64,000 bases of DNA from Morchella semilibera. Taxonomy: Eukaryota > Ascomycota > Pezizomycetes > Pezizales > Morchellaceae. Below are positions 1 through 13,036 of the stretch, one piece after another. The stretch lies in NCBI GenBank assembly GCA_009192285.1, contig CM018606.1:2036081-2100080 (forward strand), given 5' to 3'. Position 1 is the stretch's first letter; every line of letters starts with the position of its first letter. The notes beneath the pieces were generated by a model, which was not told the DNA's origin, did not search any database, and saw only the letters and a list, made by a program, of their open reading frames with translations. Made by a program: the position numbers and the translations under genes.

Positions 1-127
1 TATACTCGTCACTCGTAGCCAGTCGACATCTCAGTCACTAGTCCCTCTCTCAATCTCACTACCAACTGATCAATCCTTCACACCGCCACCAGCTGCAGCA
101 TCGGTTTGTACATCACAGTATCCCTAC

Positions 128-421
128 CTACTGTACTACACATACCCCCTCCAACTTCGCACCTTGCTGACCCTCCTGCCCTGCCCTTCCTTCTCCTCTG
201 GCTTCACCCTCACTCTTAGCACCAGCAACAGGTCGTTTCGCCGAGCCCCCAGTGCGGCGGAAACGAGATCTTAAATATGCAGTCCCAGAAGAAGGTGAGG
301 CCGGCTCGTCCGAGAGAACGTAGCTGTATGTGAATGAAGCGGAAGGTGGGGTAGTGGTGGTGGTAGCGGTGGAAACTGTAGGGGTGCTTGAGCTTCTGGG
401 GTCGGAAGTGCTAGTCGACAT
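128..421 (-). CDS. Possible small Ser/Thr-rich protein, start of a minus-strand gene
   Basis: An open frame of 97 codons begins at the ATG on the minus strand at 421-419. The first 35 residues are dominated by Ser, Thr and Pro, and the rest is Arg/Gly/Glu-rich (an RSRFRRTGG-type stretch followed by a Gly/Glu-rich tail). No family is recognised. The frame stops at 128, but an intron could extend the gene leftward out of the window. The low-complexity composition and the lack of a known domain mean it may be a chance frame, so it is listed only as a candidate. Confidence 0.25.
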   Translation of the reverse strand: MSTSTSDPRSSSTPTVSTATTTTTPPSASFTYSYVLSDEPASPSSGTAYLRSRFRRTGGSAKRPVAGAKSEGEARGEGRAGQEGQQGAKLEGVCVVQ

Positions 422-2647
422 TGTACTGATGTTTGAAGATGAGATAGGGCTAGCACTTGGACAGGTGATTGGGTGGGTAGATGGGCGGAGAGAGGGATAT
501 TAGTGAATGGTTCCCAAGCTTTAAGTAGCCGGGGTGGACACGTCTTAAGGGAAGTACATGTATATTAACTTGCTGTCCGTTATAAATTGACATTGTTGGC
601 TTCATAGATGTTAGACAGGTACCATATCTACGGAGAATTATCCAGCGATCGGATAGATCTTTCAGTTGAGCGTTATGTGTCCAAAAGTGTCCCCGTTATC
701 GAGCCTCGTCTAAACCAAATATTGGTTTCTTGGGAACAGGGTGCTGTTTGGCCCCTCGAGGACAGATATATCACCATCCGGTGATTACGCACGAGTATAC
801 AACAGCCTTGTGGTGTTCTATTGGGACGATTTTTGCAAAAATCAGGATTTTAGACATCTGAAAACGCCCATGATCGGATGGATAAGCTTAAGGCCCATTC
901 ACGAATCATGTTTCCAGATGGCGCATATGTCATCCTCGAAATGCTAGGATATATATACAGGCTTGTCTAAGCCACCATAATTTATCTAGCCCTTTATCCA
1001 TATTTATTTGGAGCGCGATGGAAACCGTGGGGAATATTCTCGATCTTCATCGATGTCGCTCAAACACCAGCATTCTACGACCCGGAGATCTCTACGATAG
1101 CCGAAACCTTGGCTCTCGATACGGAACCCTCCCATTTAAAAAGTTGCAAGGGTCTTGACATGCGATGACGCCCCCCCCAAGTGTCATAGACATGTCATTC
1201 AACCGTACCTGCGTGGATCGTGTCATGTCCTCTGTCCTCGCGTGACGTGTTGTACAGACATCGAGTGATAGCCCGTGATGGGGACATACATAACAGGGAT
1301 GACCCTTACTAACAGCGAAGAGCACGAGTGACATCCCGTGCAAAGCACAGGCGCGAAAGGTTTTTGAAACGCCCAGAAGGACAGATCTTATCAACCCCCG
1401 GTCCACCTGCTGCCCTTGCCAAAAGGTATCGGCACAGGTTGTCCCCATCTGGAACTTGTCCAATCTTCCAGAACAATGAAATGTCTCAGAGCGGACGGTA
1501 GAAGGAGAGGGTTAGGGCTTTTCACGTGCTAGAAAAGATTTTTTTTTTTTTTTCCCTTGTCACATGTCGCGAACCACTCAAAACTCAACTCAACTTCGCC
1601 CCCCTCCCCACACACACAGCCCCTGACTAATAACCAATACCAGCAATAACTAAACCAAACAGGCAGCGTAAATGACGCACTGTACTGCTGTGTAAATCTC
1701 TGCTGGCGGGTCAGTAAGGTTCCGTTGCCGTGCTGGGCTGGGCTGGGGGGGTGGTTGGGGGCCGCCGGTGGTTAGGCCGAATAGAAATAAAGGGATCGAG
1801 GTTTTGTGCTGTGTATTTGGAGTTGGACTGGGCTGGGCCGGGCTGCGTCGCGTTGCGTCCTGGAAACGGGGATTTGGAGATCTGTTCTGTTCTGTTCTGC
1901 GTCTTCTCTACATAGAGTAGATATATAATTCTGATTTACCTACTCTACTTAGACTGTCGTTTGTTTGTTTGTTTGCGGTTGTGCATGTTGTTGCTTGTAT
2001 TTCTTTCTATGCGCCACAGCATCATTATTACACTCTGTTGATCCTTACCCTTTCTCCCAAGGAAGCTCACCGCAGCACACAAGAACAGGTCTTCATCTGA
2101 GAGGTTACGAGTCAGTAAATACAGTTGTGTTTTTTTTTCCCTCTCTCTCTCCAACTCATTCTTTTCTTCTTTCTGCCTCGGCTGTCTTAGGTCTCCACTT
2201 TTTTTACCCTCTCTCCGCGAAAGCGAAAGAAAAAAAAAAGGGAAAGAAGAAAAAAAAAAAGGCTTCGCACTGCACTTCACTTTGGGTTGTTGTCAGTAGT
2301 ATAGTAGTCACACTACCAACTAACTACAATAATAATAATACCCTTTATCCAGCTAGTGAGTAGCCTTCCTCTCCCCCTCCCTCTTTCTCCGCTCTTCTTT
2401 CTTACCTTTCATAGTCATCGCACACACCTCCTCCCTCCTCCTACCCTTCTCAGGACACTGTTCCAGAAACAATCACCCCTTGCATCGACCGCATCTCACC
2501 ACCACAACCACCACAACCATAACCACAACCCACACAACCAATAACTACTACCACAAGACTTAATACAAGAAAAAATACAAAAAAAATCCTTCATTCGCCA
2601 ATAGAATCGAAACTCTTCTCATAGAAGAAAAAGAAAAGAAAAAGAAA
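422..2647. other. Intergenic region with the CT-rich leader of DGK1
   Basis: I see no convincing gene here. The last 500 bases (about 2110-2647) are strongly pyrimidine-rich, with CT runs, CCACAA repeats at 2500-2540 and an A-rich stretch just before the DGK1 ATG. This is the usual look of promoters and 5' leaders in filamentous ascomycetes. One TACATGTA octamer lies at 555-562 and a T tract at 1540-1554. Open frames at 1092-1463 and 1945-2363 are low-complexity or unlike any family I know. Confidence 0.6.
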
Positions 2648-3720
2648 ATGTCCTCATCACTCGAGTCTTCCCCCGCCTCATCCTCCACTTCTCTCAACAA
2701 TGTCGCAAAACTAGACTCCCACAGTACAAGCGACGGTGGCTACAACTCGGACACCTCTGCGACCTCCTCCGATAGTATATCGCGCGCGCGATCCCGTTCC
2801 CCTCTCCACAAACGAAAAGCGCCTCCCGTGCCACTAGAGACCGTCCCAAGTAACAGCTACCTCTCTCCGCCCACGCCAGCCAGCGTATGGCGTAACTTCT
2901 CGAGGAGTCCGAGTCCGCTCGGTCTGATCCCCATTCATCGAAAGTTCTCATCACTGGTAAAGAACAATCACCCCCCCGTATGGCTGGATAGAATAGCTGT
3001 GGTGCTAACAACATATTAATTCAGATTCACCGCCATGAGGTGCCCCGGAAGCTCCTCCATGTCTCGATCGGCTTCATTGTGATGCACCTGTATCGCACAG
3101 GCTACCAGCCCGCGACGCTCACCCCCCCGCTCGTAACGGCGCTCATCCCTATCGCGAGCGCCGATATCCTGCGCTTCTACTCGCCCGAGTTCAACAACTT
3201 GTACATCCGTTGCCTCGGCGCGCTGATGCGGGAGTCTGAGGTTGCCGGCTGGAACGGCGTCGTGTGGTACCTTGTCGGCACCATCACGGTGCTGACCGTC
3301 TTCCCCAAGGATATCGCCGTACTTTCTATTCTCCTATTGTCGTGGTGCGATACGGCTGCGTCGACAGTCGGCCGCGCGTGGGGGCGGTATACTCCTCGCA
3401 TCAGGCGCGGAAAGAGCTTGGCGGGTAGTCTGGCGTCGTTTGTTGTTGGCGCGGTGACGGCGGCGATGTTTTTCGGGGTTGTGGTGCCCGGGACGCAGAG
3501 GTGGAGCGACGACCCGGTGAATGCGGTGACATGGGCAGGGAAATTGAGTGCTGGTGGGGTGGAAGTTGAGGGTGGATGGGCGCTGGGTTTGATGAGTCTG
3601 ATGACGGGCTTGATTGCGAGCGCGAGTGAAGCGGTCGATGCATTTGGGTTGGACGATAATGTCACAATTCCAGTGCTGAGCGCGGTGGGCGTGTGGGGTG
3701 TTATGAAGTTGTTTGGGTAG
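2648..3720 (+). CDS. DGK1: CTP-dependent diacylglycerol kinase DGK1
   Basis: Predicted 334-residue integral membrane protein in two exons, 2648-2956 and 3025-3720. The intron (donor GTAAAG, branch GCTAAC, acceptor CAG) joins in phase 0. Exon 2 opens with IHRHEVPRKLLHVSIGF, the hallmark of the DGK1/dolichol kinase/phytol kinase family. It then has several hydrophobic spans and conserved segments such as SADILRFYSPEFN and SWCDTAASTVGRAWG with the CTP-binding-type RRGKSLAGS. In yeast Dgk1 uses CTP to phosphorylate diacylglycerol to phosphatidate at the ER/nuclear membrane, opposing lipin. The first about 100 residues are Ser/Pro/Arg-rich and probably disordered and cytosolic, as in other fungal members. 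The HEVPRK context favours DGK1 over SEC59. Confidence 0.9.
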
Positions 3721-6253
3721 TGTTTTTTTCTTTTACTTTTTTTTAGTCCCTTTTTTAGTGGCTTTCCTATATATTCTTTTCACTGTGTTTTCTTCTTTTG
3801 CTCTCTATATTTTGAACGCTGTAAGGGCTGGAGGAGTTGGGCGTGGGTTTTTATTACTATTATTTTCTATAAGTCTAGGCTGTTATGTGTCTGATCAGTG
3901 TTCTGCACTACGTGCTTGGACCAAACTCCCTTATTTTCTTATCAATCTCTATATCCTTCTCCTCGTTATCTATTCTGTCTACAAAGTTAAAATACTGCTC
4001 TCCCCCCCGCTTCTCTATCCTATTATATTCTTGCTCTTTTTTCTTCTTCTCTCTCATCTATCATGATCAGTCCAATCTTTGATTATGGATTTAATCTTCT
4101 TTTTTTTCAGTTTCCCTTTCTTTTTCTCTGATGCTGTTACGAAGAGGCGACTCTGGAGAGTTACTATTTATCTTATCTGATAAACACGCATGTAAAGTCG
4201 TATATTGTTGGGGGGGGGGGGGCATACTTTTACCATACCATGCTTTTACTATCTATCTATCTATATTACTACTTCTCCTCTCCACTAACTACACAGCTAG
4301 CTAGAGCTACATACACGCCCCCCCCCCCTCTCTGTGTTGTGTTGTGTTGTGTTGGTATTGTATCATCTTGTATGTACTGTACTGTACTTGTACTGTATAT
4401 TTTAGATGTACCTACATGTAATCCACAAAGAGACAAAAAGCGGAATAGATCTCAGTGCGGTTACTGGTTGTAGTTTCCTTTTGTTGTTTTTATTTTCATT
4501 TGGAGGGGGCGGCGGTGGTGGTCGTTGGCCAAACCGTGCCGTGATGGTCTACGCAGGCGCCCAAGAGATGACCCTCCATCCACGACGCTTCCGTTCCTCG
4601 CCGCCGCCTGCCGCGTAGATCATAGGTTCTCACTCGGCGGGAGGCTTGGTAAGTCTCGTGGACATGGAACATCTCTAACTACATGTACATAGCCAACACC
4701 CCCACCCTCCTACTAGCACGCAGTAACTAAACAAAAAACTTCTTTATACATAGACAGAGAGCAGACGGGCCCACCTGCTGGTAGACGGGGTAGTTACATA
4801 CAGAGAAGGGGTGGCGCTGCAGGTTTGTCGGGGGTGCTAAAAGCAGTGTCTCGGGGTGTGGCGGTCCTGGTATGTATACTAAGGACTGGGCTGCCGGGCG
4901 GGTGATGCCCTCCTCACCACGCAGTCGGCACATACTGGCTGGCAAATTGCGCCTACAGAGTAGTGGGGTGCTCCGGGATCCCAGTATGCACGATGGAGTG
5001 GAGAAACCATAACCCTATAGATACCGGCTGGTGTATAGAGCCGAGCCCCCGGAGAGGGCGGGGTACTAGCTAGAACCTATTTTATTTTATACAAACTGGA
5101 AATGGGAAGAGACAGAAACAAGAGACGGGAACAAAGGGCGGGGCCTTTAAGCTGGAGAGAGAGCTCTCCCACCCCCACCCCCACCCCCAGCAGGGCCATA
5201 CTTAGGAGGAAGCGAAAAAAAAAAATGGTTAAACTTGGCCATGGGTGTTGAGTGGCATCTGTTTTCTGGGGGGAGTTCTATGCCCTATCTCCAGTACAGG
5301 GAGGCTAAGTGTCTTTCGGGTTGCATGGGACATGACAACTTGGGTGTACCGCATGAGTGATAGCTCGTGATGCAACAATCGAGTCTCCATCACCGCAGCG
5401 CAGGTGCATCTGATCCTAGCCCTACAGCTAAGAAGTACATGTATATACATGTATGTAAGGGGCCGTACCGTGATGTAATTACACACATTGCATAACTGGC
5501 ACCCCATGTTTTCAAGACGATGATTTCCTTTTTTTTATCAATGCATACAGAGCTAGTCCAGTACCCACTCCCATGCGCGGCTGGGGAACCCTCTCCTCCA
5601 CGACCACCCCATTTCCTCCACCACTAACCCGGCCTCTCAACGCACGGTGGTAGCAGCCTTCTTGGCCGTTTTAACCTCACTTGCCTATTTGGGTAAAGAA
5701 AGGAAAAAAGAACCCCACAGGCTATCAACTCTTTATAACAGATACCCTTATCCCGTAATCTATCAAATACTAACCCCCTCCCCAATAATAATGAAATTGA
5801 ATTTGTATTGGAGATAGATCTATTATTTGATAATGGAGATTTATTTGATCTGGTAGTAAAGCCACACAAGATTTGCTTCTTCTTGGGGGGGTCAGCGTTT
5901 TACTGACAAAGGATACAGTTTCTGCGCGTTCACCAGGCTCTGTACATGAATAACAACGAGCCCTTAGCACGATAGTGATAACCCGCCAGGACTAGGAACT
6001 AATTGGAAGCAGAAACTGTCATTCTAGTTAAGCTTTCCCTTGGAAAAAAAGATCCAAAAACTCCAAACGTGAACCCCCCCCCAACCCCCACTAAAAACTA
6101 CCATTAAAGAAAGATATATATACAAAAAGATCTAAAGAAAACCAGGTGATTAGATCCCCACCATAGAGAGGGAATGTGTGTGTCCTATGTACTTGTGTAT
6201 ATCATGTATCTACAGTAAAATAATATCATACAATCGCCCGCCAGTTCATCAAC
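3721..6253. other. Intergenic region between DGK1 and the F-box gene
   Basis: No supported gene. The stretch holds T-rich sequence after DGK1 (3721-4140, likely 3' UTR), a 13-base G tract at 4210-4222, a C tract near 4318-4327, GTGTT repeats at about 4333-4352, CCCCCA repeats near 5170-5187, and TACATGTA at 4413, 4680, 5436 and 5446. A small repeat element (listed separately) lies at 5770-5905. Short frames here are not protein-like. Confidence 0.6.
5770..5905. repeat. MITE-like repeat, copy 1 (CTGACCCCCC ends)
   Basis: This copy matches a second one at 60113-60225. Both start with CTRACCCCC, share TTTGTATTGGAGAT, then TATTTGATAA and GGAGAT, and end with GGGGGGTCAGCGTTTT followed by RCTRAC. 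The ends are inverted relative to each other (CTRACCCCC..GGGGGGTCAG). There is no coding capacity and the copy is about 126-136 bp. Small size, inverted ends and dispersed copies fit a miniature inverted-repeat element. The copy is diverged, so it is not recent. Confidence 0.55.
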
Positions 6254-8835
6254 TCACCGGCTCAGCGCGGGCATACCATCATCCCAATGCCTATACGCCT
6301 GCCCACCTCTCTCCCTCTCCCTCTCCCTGCCCCCCGTGTCCACCTTTGGCAGAAACCTCCCGCCCCTATGCCTCATCAAATCCCTTACCTCTGCCCACGT
6401 CCTCGTCCCCTTATCGCACGCAAACGCCCTCGAGAGCGCAAACTCCCTCAGCACCGTCTTCCCCGTATATGGCTCGGGCCTCCGCTTACACTTCTTGAGA
6501 TAATGCCTGACGCCCTGCGCCGTCAGCTTCGGGCACACGGGCCACAGGGACGTCTGCGAATACCGCGCGTTCGTCAGAAGCGGCGGGTACTCGATCCACG
6601 CGGTAGCCGTGTCCCCCACGAGTACGGTCTTGTCCCATGCCCGGAGCACTAGTCGCTCCAACCGCTCACACGGGCTAAACATCTTAGAGAGGTTCGAGTC
6701 ACGCACGTCTTTAGTGGAGAGGCATATATCGACGGTTACGATTGTGCTGCGCATCGCGCGCATGACGTCGCGGGTGCGGTCAGAGAGGAGCCACACGGAC
6801 ACGTCACCGGACAGCACCAGTGTCTGCAGCTTAGTGAGCGCCTCGAGCGGCGAGCGCGGGAGGACGGTGCTGCGAGGGTAGCGGATGGCGCCGGGGCGGC
6901 TGTCGGCGCTGGTGTCGTTGAGCTTTAGGCTTGTCAGACTGGCGCCGAGGGAGGGGAGGACGACCGTGAAGAAGCGGGTGTACGTCTTCTCGGCAGCGCC
7001 TAGGTGCTTATCCTCCCAGGCCAGATCGAGCTCCTCGAGCTCCTGAGTATGGTACGTGTATGAGCATCTTGAGCGTGTGTCGTCGAAGCTGTTCACGCTC
7101 TTCGCCTCGACGGCTGCAGATACCAGGCCAAACATGCCTGTGAACCGCTTGCACTCGAGTGTTCTTAGGTTACGCCAAAACTGGGGAGCAAAGGTCCAGC
7201 CGGAAAAGACCTTGCTTTCCGTGGCGCTGTCCTCCATGATGAGATCTATGAGCTTTAATGCCTGGGGGACGAAGCCGGCGGCGCCCATGTCAACGAGCAT
7301 TCGCCATAGCTTGAAGGAGCCACAGGACATGCGGGCAAGGCGCAGGGCCGTGATGCTCCCGCTCTGGCGGGCTGTGAAAGGGATGGCGCCGAGGTCCTTG
7401 CCTGGCAGACGGGAGTATTGTATGTTGAAGTCAAGGTCGAGAGACGTGACCGAGTTCGGGTTTAGGGCGTCGAAGAAGCGTTCCAGGGCGCCCGCAGACC
7501 AGTTTGAAGTGTCTGCCCGGTCGCTGCTGCTGCTGCTGCCGCTGCTGCTATTCCAATCGTCATCACGGCTATGGCCAATCGGGTCATAGTGCGTCTTGAA
7601 GCGCCAGTCGAGGATTGTCAGGCAGAAAGTGTCGGCCTTGACCTTTTGTCTACCGGGGCGTGAAAAGCTGCGGTTCACCAGCGTGGGGCGGATCTCCGCG
7701 ATAGCCTTTCCTAGCTCCGGGCATACCATCCAGCCGGAGGAGATGACGAGGCGGGAGAGGTTCTCGAGGGAGCATATGAGCGATATTGGGTGCGACATAC
7801 GGACCGGATCGAGGGTGCGGAGCTGCCCTAGCTCCGGGATCGTGAAGCCCTTGAGATGATGAATATGCGGATACAAGACTACACTCCTCAAACATAGCCA
7901 ATCGTCAGCACACTCTCACCCACTCCTAAAATACAGAGGGAACTCAAGAACTCACAATCCATAATCATCAGCGCTGTATCGCCCACAAAGATCTTGACAT
8001 CTCTTCCATATACTGGACTCTTCGTATCGTACTCTGACCCTCCCACAATCATCCTATCGCCCCTTAACGCACCCGCAATCTCCAAACCGCCCAACAACCC
8101 CCCAAAGAAGTACTCAGCCACCCCTTCGCCCAACGCCGTCTTCACGCCCCGCTGTGACTTCATGATCTCCGTCAGAACCATGACGAGCGTACGGGCATCG
8201 AGATGCGTGACATAACTGATATACGGGTACTTTGTCGCACCCGTTGATTCGGACCTCGAGCTCCGCGAGACAGTAAAGCAAGATAGCAGTAGAGTGCGCC
8301 ACAATCGCATCATCCTTCTGTCCGCCGCGGTGCTCCAAAAATCGACTTTCCGCGATATAGGGAAGTACCCTGCCCCTAGCTCCATCCCCGAGGAGTCGGG
8401 CATGAAGACGCCGTAGCCGTGTGTTTTGTAAAGCATTGGGATCGCCATATATGACCATTGCTATAACCCCCCACAGACGAACGAACAGTTAGCCCAGGAA
8501 AATCCCACATGTAAACGGTGTATAAAACTTACCCGACAGGTGAGTGCGCAATTCAGTAGGTTCTTCAACGGTGGGTAGGAATCATCTCTTAAACACGGTG
8601 CCACAAAGCCAAATATCAATTCCCATAGCTCAAACGGTATCCTTTCTATCGCCGGTGGCAGTGGTTCTATGTCGGAAGGTTCGGGTGTGCTAGACCTCGA
8701 CTCGTCTTCGTGTTCGTAGTAGAAGGTAGAGCCCTCGACATCGTCCTCATAGTATAGCTCCGCGCCGCCCATTTCGTCATCCTCTGATTCGGGTGAAGAC
8801 GACTCCTGATCGTAGAAGGAGAACAGCAGGGACAT
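6254..8835 (-). CDS. F-box domain protein
   Basis: Three exons on the minus strand: 8835-8533, 8460-7956 and 7878-6254, giving 810 residues. Both introns have consensus ends (GTAAGT..TAG; GTGAGT..CTGAC..TAG) and keep frame. The N-terminus is acidic and Ser-rich (residues 1-55), followed by an F-box at about residues 56-100 (LPPAIERIPFELWELIFGFV, then LLNCALTCR). The long C-terminal part (after residue 270) has repeated Leu-rich segments such as LEELDLAWEDK, SLTSLKLNDTS and LQTLVLSGDVS, suggesting irregular leucine-rich repeats as the substrate-binding surface. F-box proteins link substrates to SCF ubiquitin ligases through Skp1. The substrate cannot be deduced. The start is the ATG at 8835; an upstream in-frame non-ATG extension is less likely. 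Confidence 0.8.
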
Positions 8836-11800
8836 GACAGGAGGTCTACTACATATGTGCCTACAGTGAGCTTTAATTAATGTCAACGTATACTATCGAT
8901 CGAATCTAGGCGGCCTGGGTATTAAAGCTTCAATATATCGCATGGCATGTAGAGCTCTAGGTGTAGTCAAGTAGGTAAGTTAGCTAAGTAGTAGCTAAGA
9001 GGGCTTTGGGGGTGAGGTTACGGTTTGTGGTATTTATTGGGTCTGTGGTCTAGCCCTGGGGCCGTCTCATATCTGCCGTTTAACATTTAACAACGCATCC
9101 TATTGCCCCCTCACTCCACTCTAACTCTTAGGTGCACAGATGGAATAGTACATACATGTAGTACATCTTGGTGGATGGTAGAGTAGATAGCATGTAAGTG
9201 CATACATACCTTGGAGACGTTTGTCAATTGGGTCCACATTGGCGTAGGGTAAGCTTAAACCCGGTTGGCCACACATCAAAGTGATTGTTTAGGCGCTTTG
9301 GGGAGAGAGGGTCCAGGGTCCCCCCTTCTTTGGCTCAGTTTGAAACCCCCAGCCCGGTTCGAAATCCACCCCCAAATGGACCACCACGTCGACAGCTGTG
9401 AAAAAGAAGGAAAAAAAATAGCCCCCAAGATGTGGAACACTTGCCTTTGAATCGCGTAACCCCGCTCCATACTCTACACATTGATGTCAGTCATCGTCAA
9501 ACCACATTCCAAGCGAGCAAATGGCACTTTTTATGTCACAATCATTCGAGGTGCGAAAGTCACCTGTTGGGCCCTTTTTGTTCGACACACACGATCTCTG
9601 GGCGTCGGCTTGCCCCCCGAGAGGAGATCATTTGTTCGTTCGTTCAGGGTCAGTCAGGGCCAACGTCAGGAAACAAGCTAAAGTAGGTACCCTACAAGCT
9701 ACAGCCTAGCTACCTACTCTAGGTCGAGTTTTCTACACTTGGATCCATCCAAACAATCTTGGCACATAATCTACCCCGCCAACATTTGTTTGGAAAAGTT
9801 ATGTTAGATTGGGCGGCAGACGCGGTGGTGCATACTCGAGGAATCATGATCGGAACGCGGATCAGATCTATCGAGGGTAGGCATATCAAGAAACAAGTTA
9901 CACCCCCACAAACAATAACGACATGTTCATCAAAGATTAGCCAAAAAAACAGCCAATCACACTGCGAGGCGTACATATAGCATACCAAGATCAGATCAGA
10001 GCCTCCGCCTTCAAAGATATCAAAGGCAAGAACATAGTGGGTCGTTATGGACGAGTATCCAGCATCAATCAAAGAAAGAGAAAGAAAAAAAACCCTTTGG
10101 CACTACGGTCGTCGATGTCCACACCAGCATCTCAAACATACTCTACTGATTGGTTCACCAATCGTGTACCTGGATCTCATAATCTACTCAAGAACCTGTC
10201 GGAGTATTGAATATGGGAAGAGATACATGATACATGCCCTAAGTATCTCTCGGATATGACATTCTTAATTGGGTCGCTGCGTGCCCTATGCTTGTTTACC
10301 GATCATGAGGTCTCACTCGGTAATTAAAACCAAAAAGGGTTACCCGGTAATGATTTCTTTTCCCATGGGCCATGGGAACCTGTCCCAGGTTTCTCGGCTG
10401 GCAGCCGAAAAAACATTTGGAATCTCCGAAGTAACTCTAGAAGGCGATATCTACTGTGTCATGAGTGGGACAAGGGACTCTATATTTGAACCCTGCTTCG
10501 GAGCTAAACCAATTTTGGATTGTTATATGGTGATCTTGTCCGGATAGGTCCTAGGTGGGCTCGTGGATCAGCACTTTAAGGACATTCGCCCTTGTGGTTT
10601 AGTTGCCCTGTGCTCATGGATCATGACGGGTGGCAGGAAACAAGGCGTCTCGAAACTCTTTCCCGAGAGCGGGTGCATGGTGACTTGGGATGTCAATTAC
10701 ATAGATAAGACAAAGTCTTTCGGAGCTTTGGGGCCCATCCATCGACAGGAGACTTCGGTGGGTACGATGGAATCGGCTGTCTAAAACATTAGAAAATGCC
10801 TTCCTCCCCTTCCCTTTTTCCTTCTTTCAATCCCTGAGGAATCAAGTGGATACCTTACACAGTACTTTAGAAGGCAAAGCCTCATGCCCTAAAGATATCT
10901 GTTACCCCCACCTCAGGATCGGCGATACTCGCAATCGCGGCTTTCGATTCGCCTCGTTTAGATCTGACTATCCCCACGACAAGGCTGGCCTTATTATTCC
11001 AGCCCGTGTGTGACAGGGGCCCGGAGGGCTCGAGATACCCAAAGCCTCGGTATATATGTACGTACCTACTTTCGCTGACAGGTAAGCTCACGGTCACCCA
11101 ACTCATGATCATAGTGCACTCTCTGTCTTACCACACCATTTCAAAGTGCCCATGTGATTTGGAATCTCATCTTTGGAATTCTCTGTCACCCATAGCCCTA
11201 GGCTCGTACGATTCTCTCTAGAATTTGCTAACGGAAACTGCTTCTGATGGGCGTTGGTGGTATGTAATGAGCTGTAGGTGCAATTTGACACCGGAATGTG
11301 TGATAACACATATGCCATAAGAACCCTAGCCTTAACACCCTCAACCCCACGTGCAGTAACTGGCGGGAATATCTATAGTCTTGAGTAGTTGGTTTGGGGG
11401 GGGGGGGGGGTGGGAGGCTTAGGGGGAAAGATCCTGACCCTCTTGTAGAAATAGTACAGTGCCAAGAATACGTGATCTTCAACTCAAAGCACGCTAGTAC
11501 GTGTATTTGGCCGGAACGACGCCCGTCCAGTCTATAAGTACAAGCGCTGCTGTTGATGATCATTGCGGGCCGACGTCGAGAAATCTCTTCTGAGCATATC
11601 TCATCGTGTACGTTTAATGGTTTAGGATGGCTATTATGTATGAGCGGAATTTCCTTGGCTTTGTCGCCTTTCAGGCCTGCTTAAATGCACGTAAGAGTAG
11701 AGCTGTAGGATAACCTGGTAGGTGGATAATTGAAACCAAGGACAAAATATCCTGGTGTGGAGAGAAGGAGGGAAACTCGTCCATTTCTGTCTTCTGTTAA

Positions 11801-13036
11801 TACTACATGTAGTAAAAGTACATGCAGTAGTACGAATATGGGAAAACAGAAGCCTCCGGAATTGACCTCCAAGAATCCCACACAAATATTCATGTACCTA
11901 CATGTAAGTATGACCCCAGACCGCCACATGTGCTACATGTATGGACAAGAATCCTCAAAGTTACATGTACCTTTTGCTGCGTCGGATAACAGGGACGACG
12001 TTAGTGGCTTTGTGCTCAAGTACATGTATACTCGCAATCACCAACCCTTCCATCTGGCGTAACAAAAGCACTGAGGTCCTTGACTAACTGGGAGTTCTCT
12101 AACCCTGGCAAATTCCGTCCCTGCGTTTGGGCCACTACAAGCAGTCCGGGGGCCATACCTGTTAGGGTAATATGATATCTTTCCGATATAGATTCAGAGC
12201 TCTTAACCTCGACCCCCTGGCCAGCTGCAGACCCGGGGGGGGGGGGATTGAAACTCAATGACCTAAAGCACCTGTCGATTCAACCCGCTCTATCAACCGA
12301 GCATTAGGTGTAGAGTTTGGGGCCCAGAAGCTGACACTGTTGCCTAATCACTGCTTCCACCCCACTATCACGGAAGCCAGCGAGGAACCAGAAGCCATCG
12401 TACAAAAACTCTACTAAGTTGGTCCTTGTTCTACATCCAGGTCGACGATGAGCGTTCCATATTCCAACACACAGAGGACAGCATCAGAAAGTATATGTAT
12501 GTACCTTGATTCACACACACAAGCCGCGAGTGATGGTCTATGAAGCCGGCGTGCTTGCCATCTCCACTCTGTGGAGACAAGAAACCCTAAACTTGTGAGA
12601 CCTAACCCCTCCACCAACACCCTCGTAGACAAAGTATATCTACATGCTTTTTACTGACCTGGACGCAGCCCTATAGTTTAACTTCCAGGTCTGGGCCGTG
12701 GTATTCCAAGCCTTTTCCGGGTTTTTCGTTTTTGTGCTTTGTGTACTCGCGCATTAATTAGGTAGTTGGATATCATTGCAACCAAATGCTTCAATTTCAG
12801 CAAATTTTGTTCTCCGGCTATCATACAACCACAGGACCCTGAAAACAAAAGAAATAACGGAAACTGGGCAAAGGAGAGAAATATAACGAAAGAACAGCCC
12901 CAAGGCGTCGGAAATCTTAGAAAGTATAGTAGAACTAAGGATTAATAAAACAAGGAAAACGCCAAATCATCTCCCCCCTGTTAAACATAAACCCACACAA
13001 ATCGCTAATATAGGGACGTACAGACACATACAGACA
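8836..13036. other. Gene-poor 4.2-kb intergenic region
   Basis: I find no frame longer than about 120 codons that resembles a protein, on either strand. The region has six TACATGTA octamers (9153, 11804, 11899, 11934, 11962, 12021), a 15-base G tract at about 11396-11410, a 12-base G tract at 12235-12246 and a tRNA-like remnant (listed separately). The frames at 10269-10547 and 10563-10784 lie in one stretch without stops in a single frame but show no known motif. Confidence 0.55.
12236..12310 (-). other. Degenerate tRNA-like sequence
   Basis: Read on the minus strand, the segment has a perfect D-arm-like hairpin, GCTC-GGTTGATA-GAGC, matching an internal A box. About 35 bases later comes GAGTTTCAATCCC, close to a B box. 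The anticodon arm and acceptor stem do not fold properly, and the B box runs into a 12-base homopolymer. It is therefore not a working tRNA gene. It could be a tRNA pseudogene or the head of a tRNA-derived SINE. Confidence 0.3.

Noticed and set aside
2356-2544. Pro/Leu/His-rich short frame
   Set aside because: It lies in the CT-rich leader of DGK1, lacks an ATG start at its head and is simple-sequence translation.
9320-9385. TGGCTCAGTT followed by GGTTCGAAATCC, resembling tRNA boxes
   Set aside because: The boxes are too close together and no stems fit a tRNA cloverleaf.
10269-10784. Two consecutive plus-strand frames of 92 and 73 codons
   Set aside because: No motif, no plausible splice join between them and no similarity to a known family.
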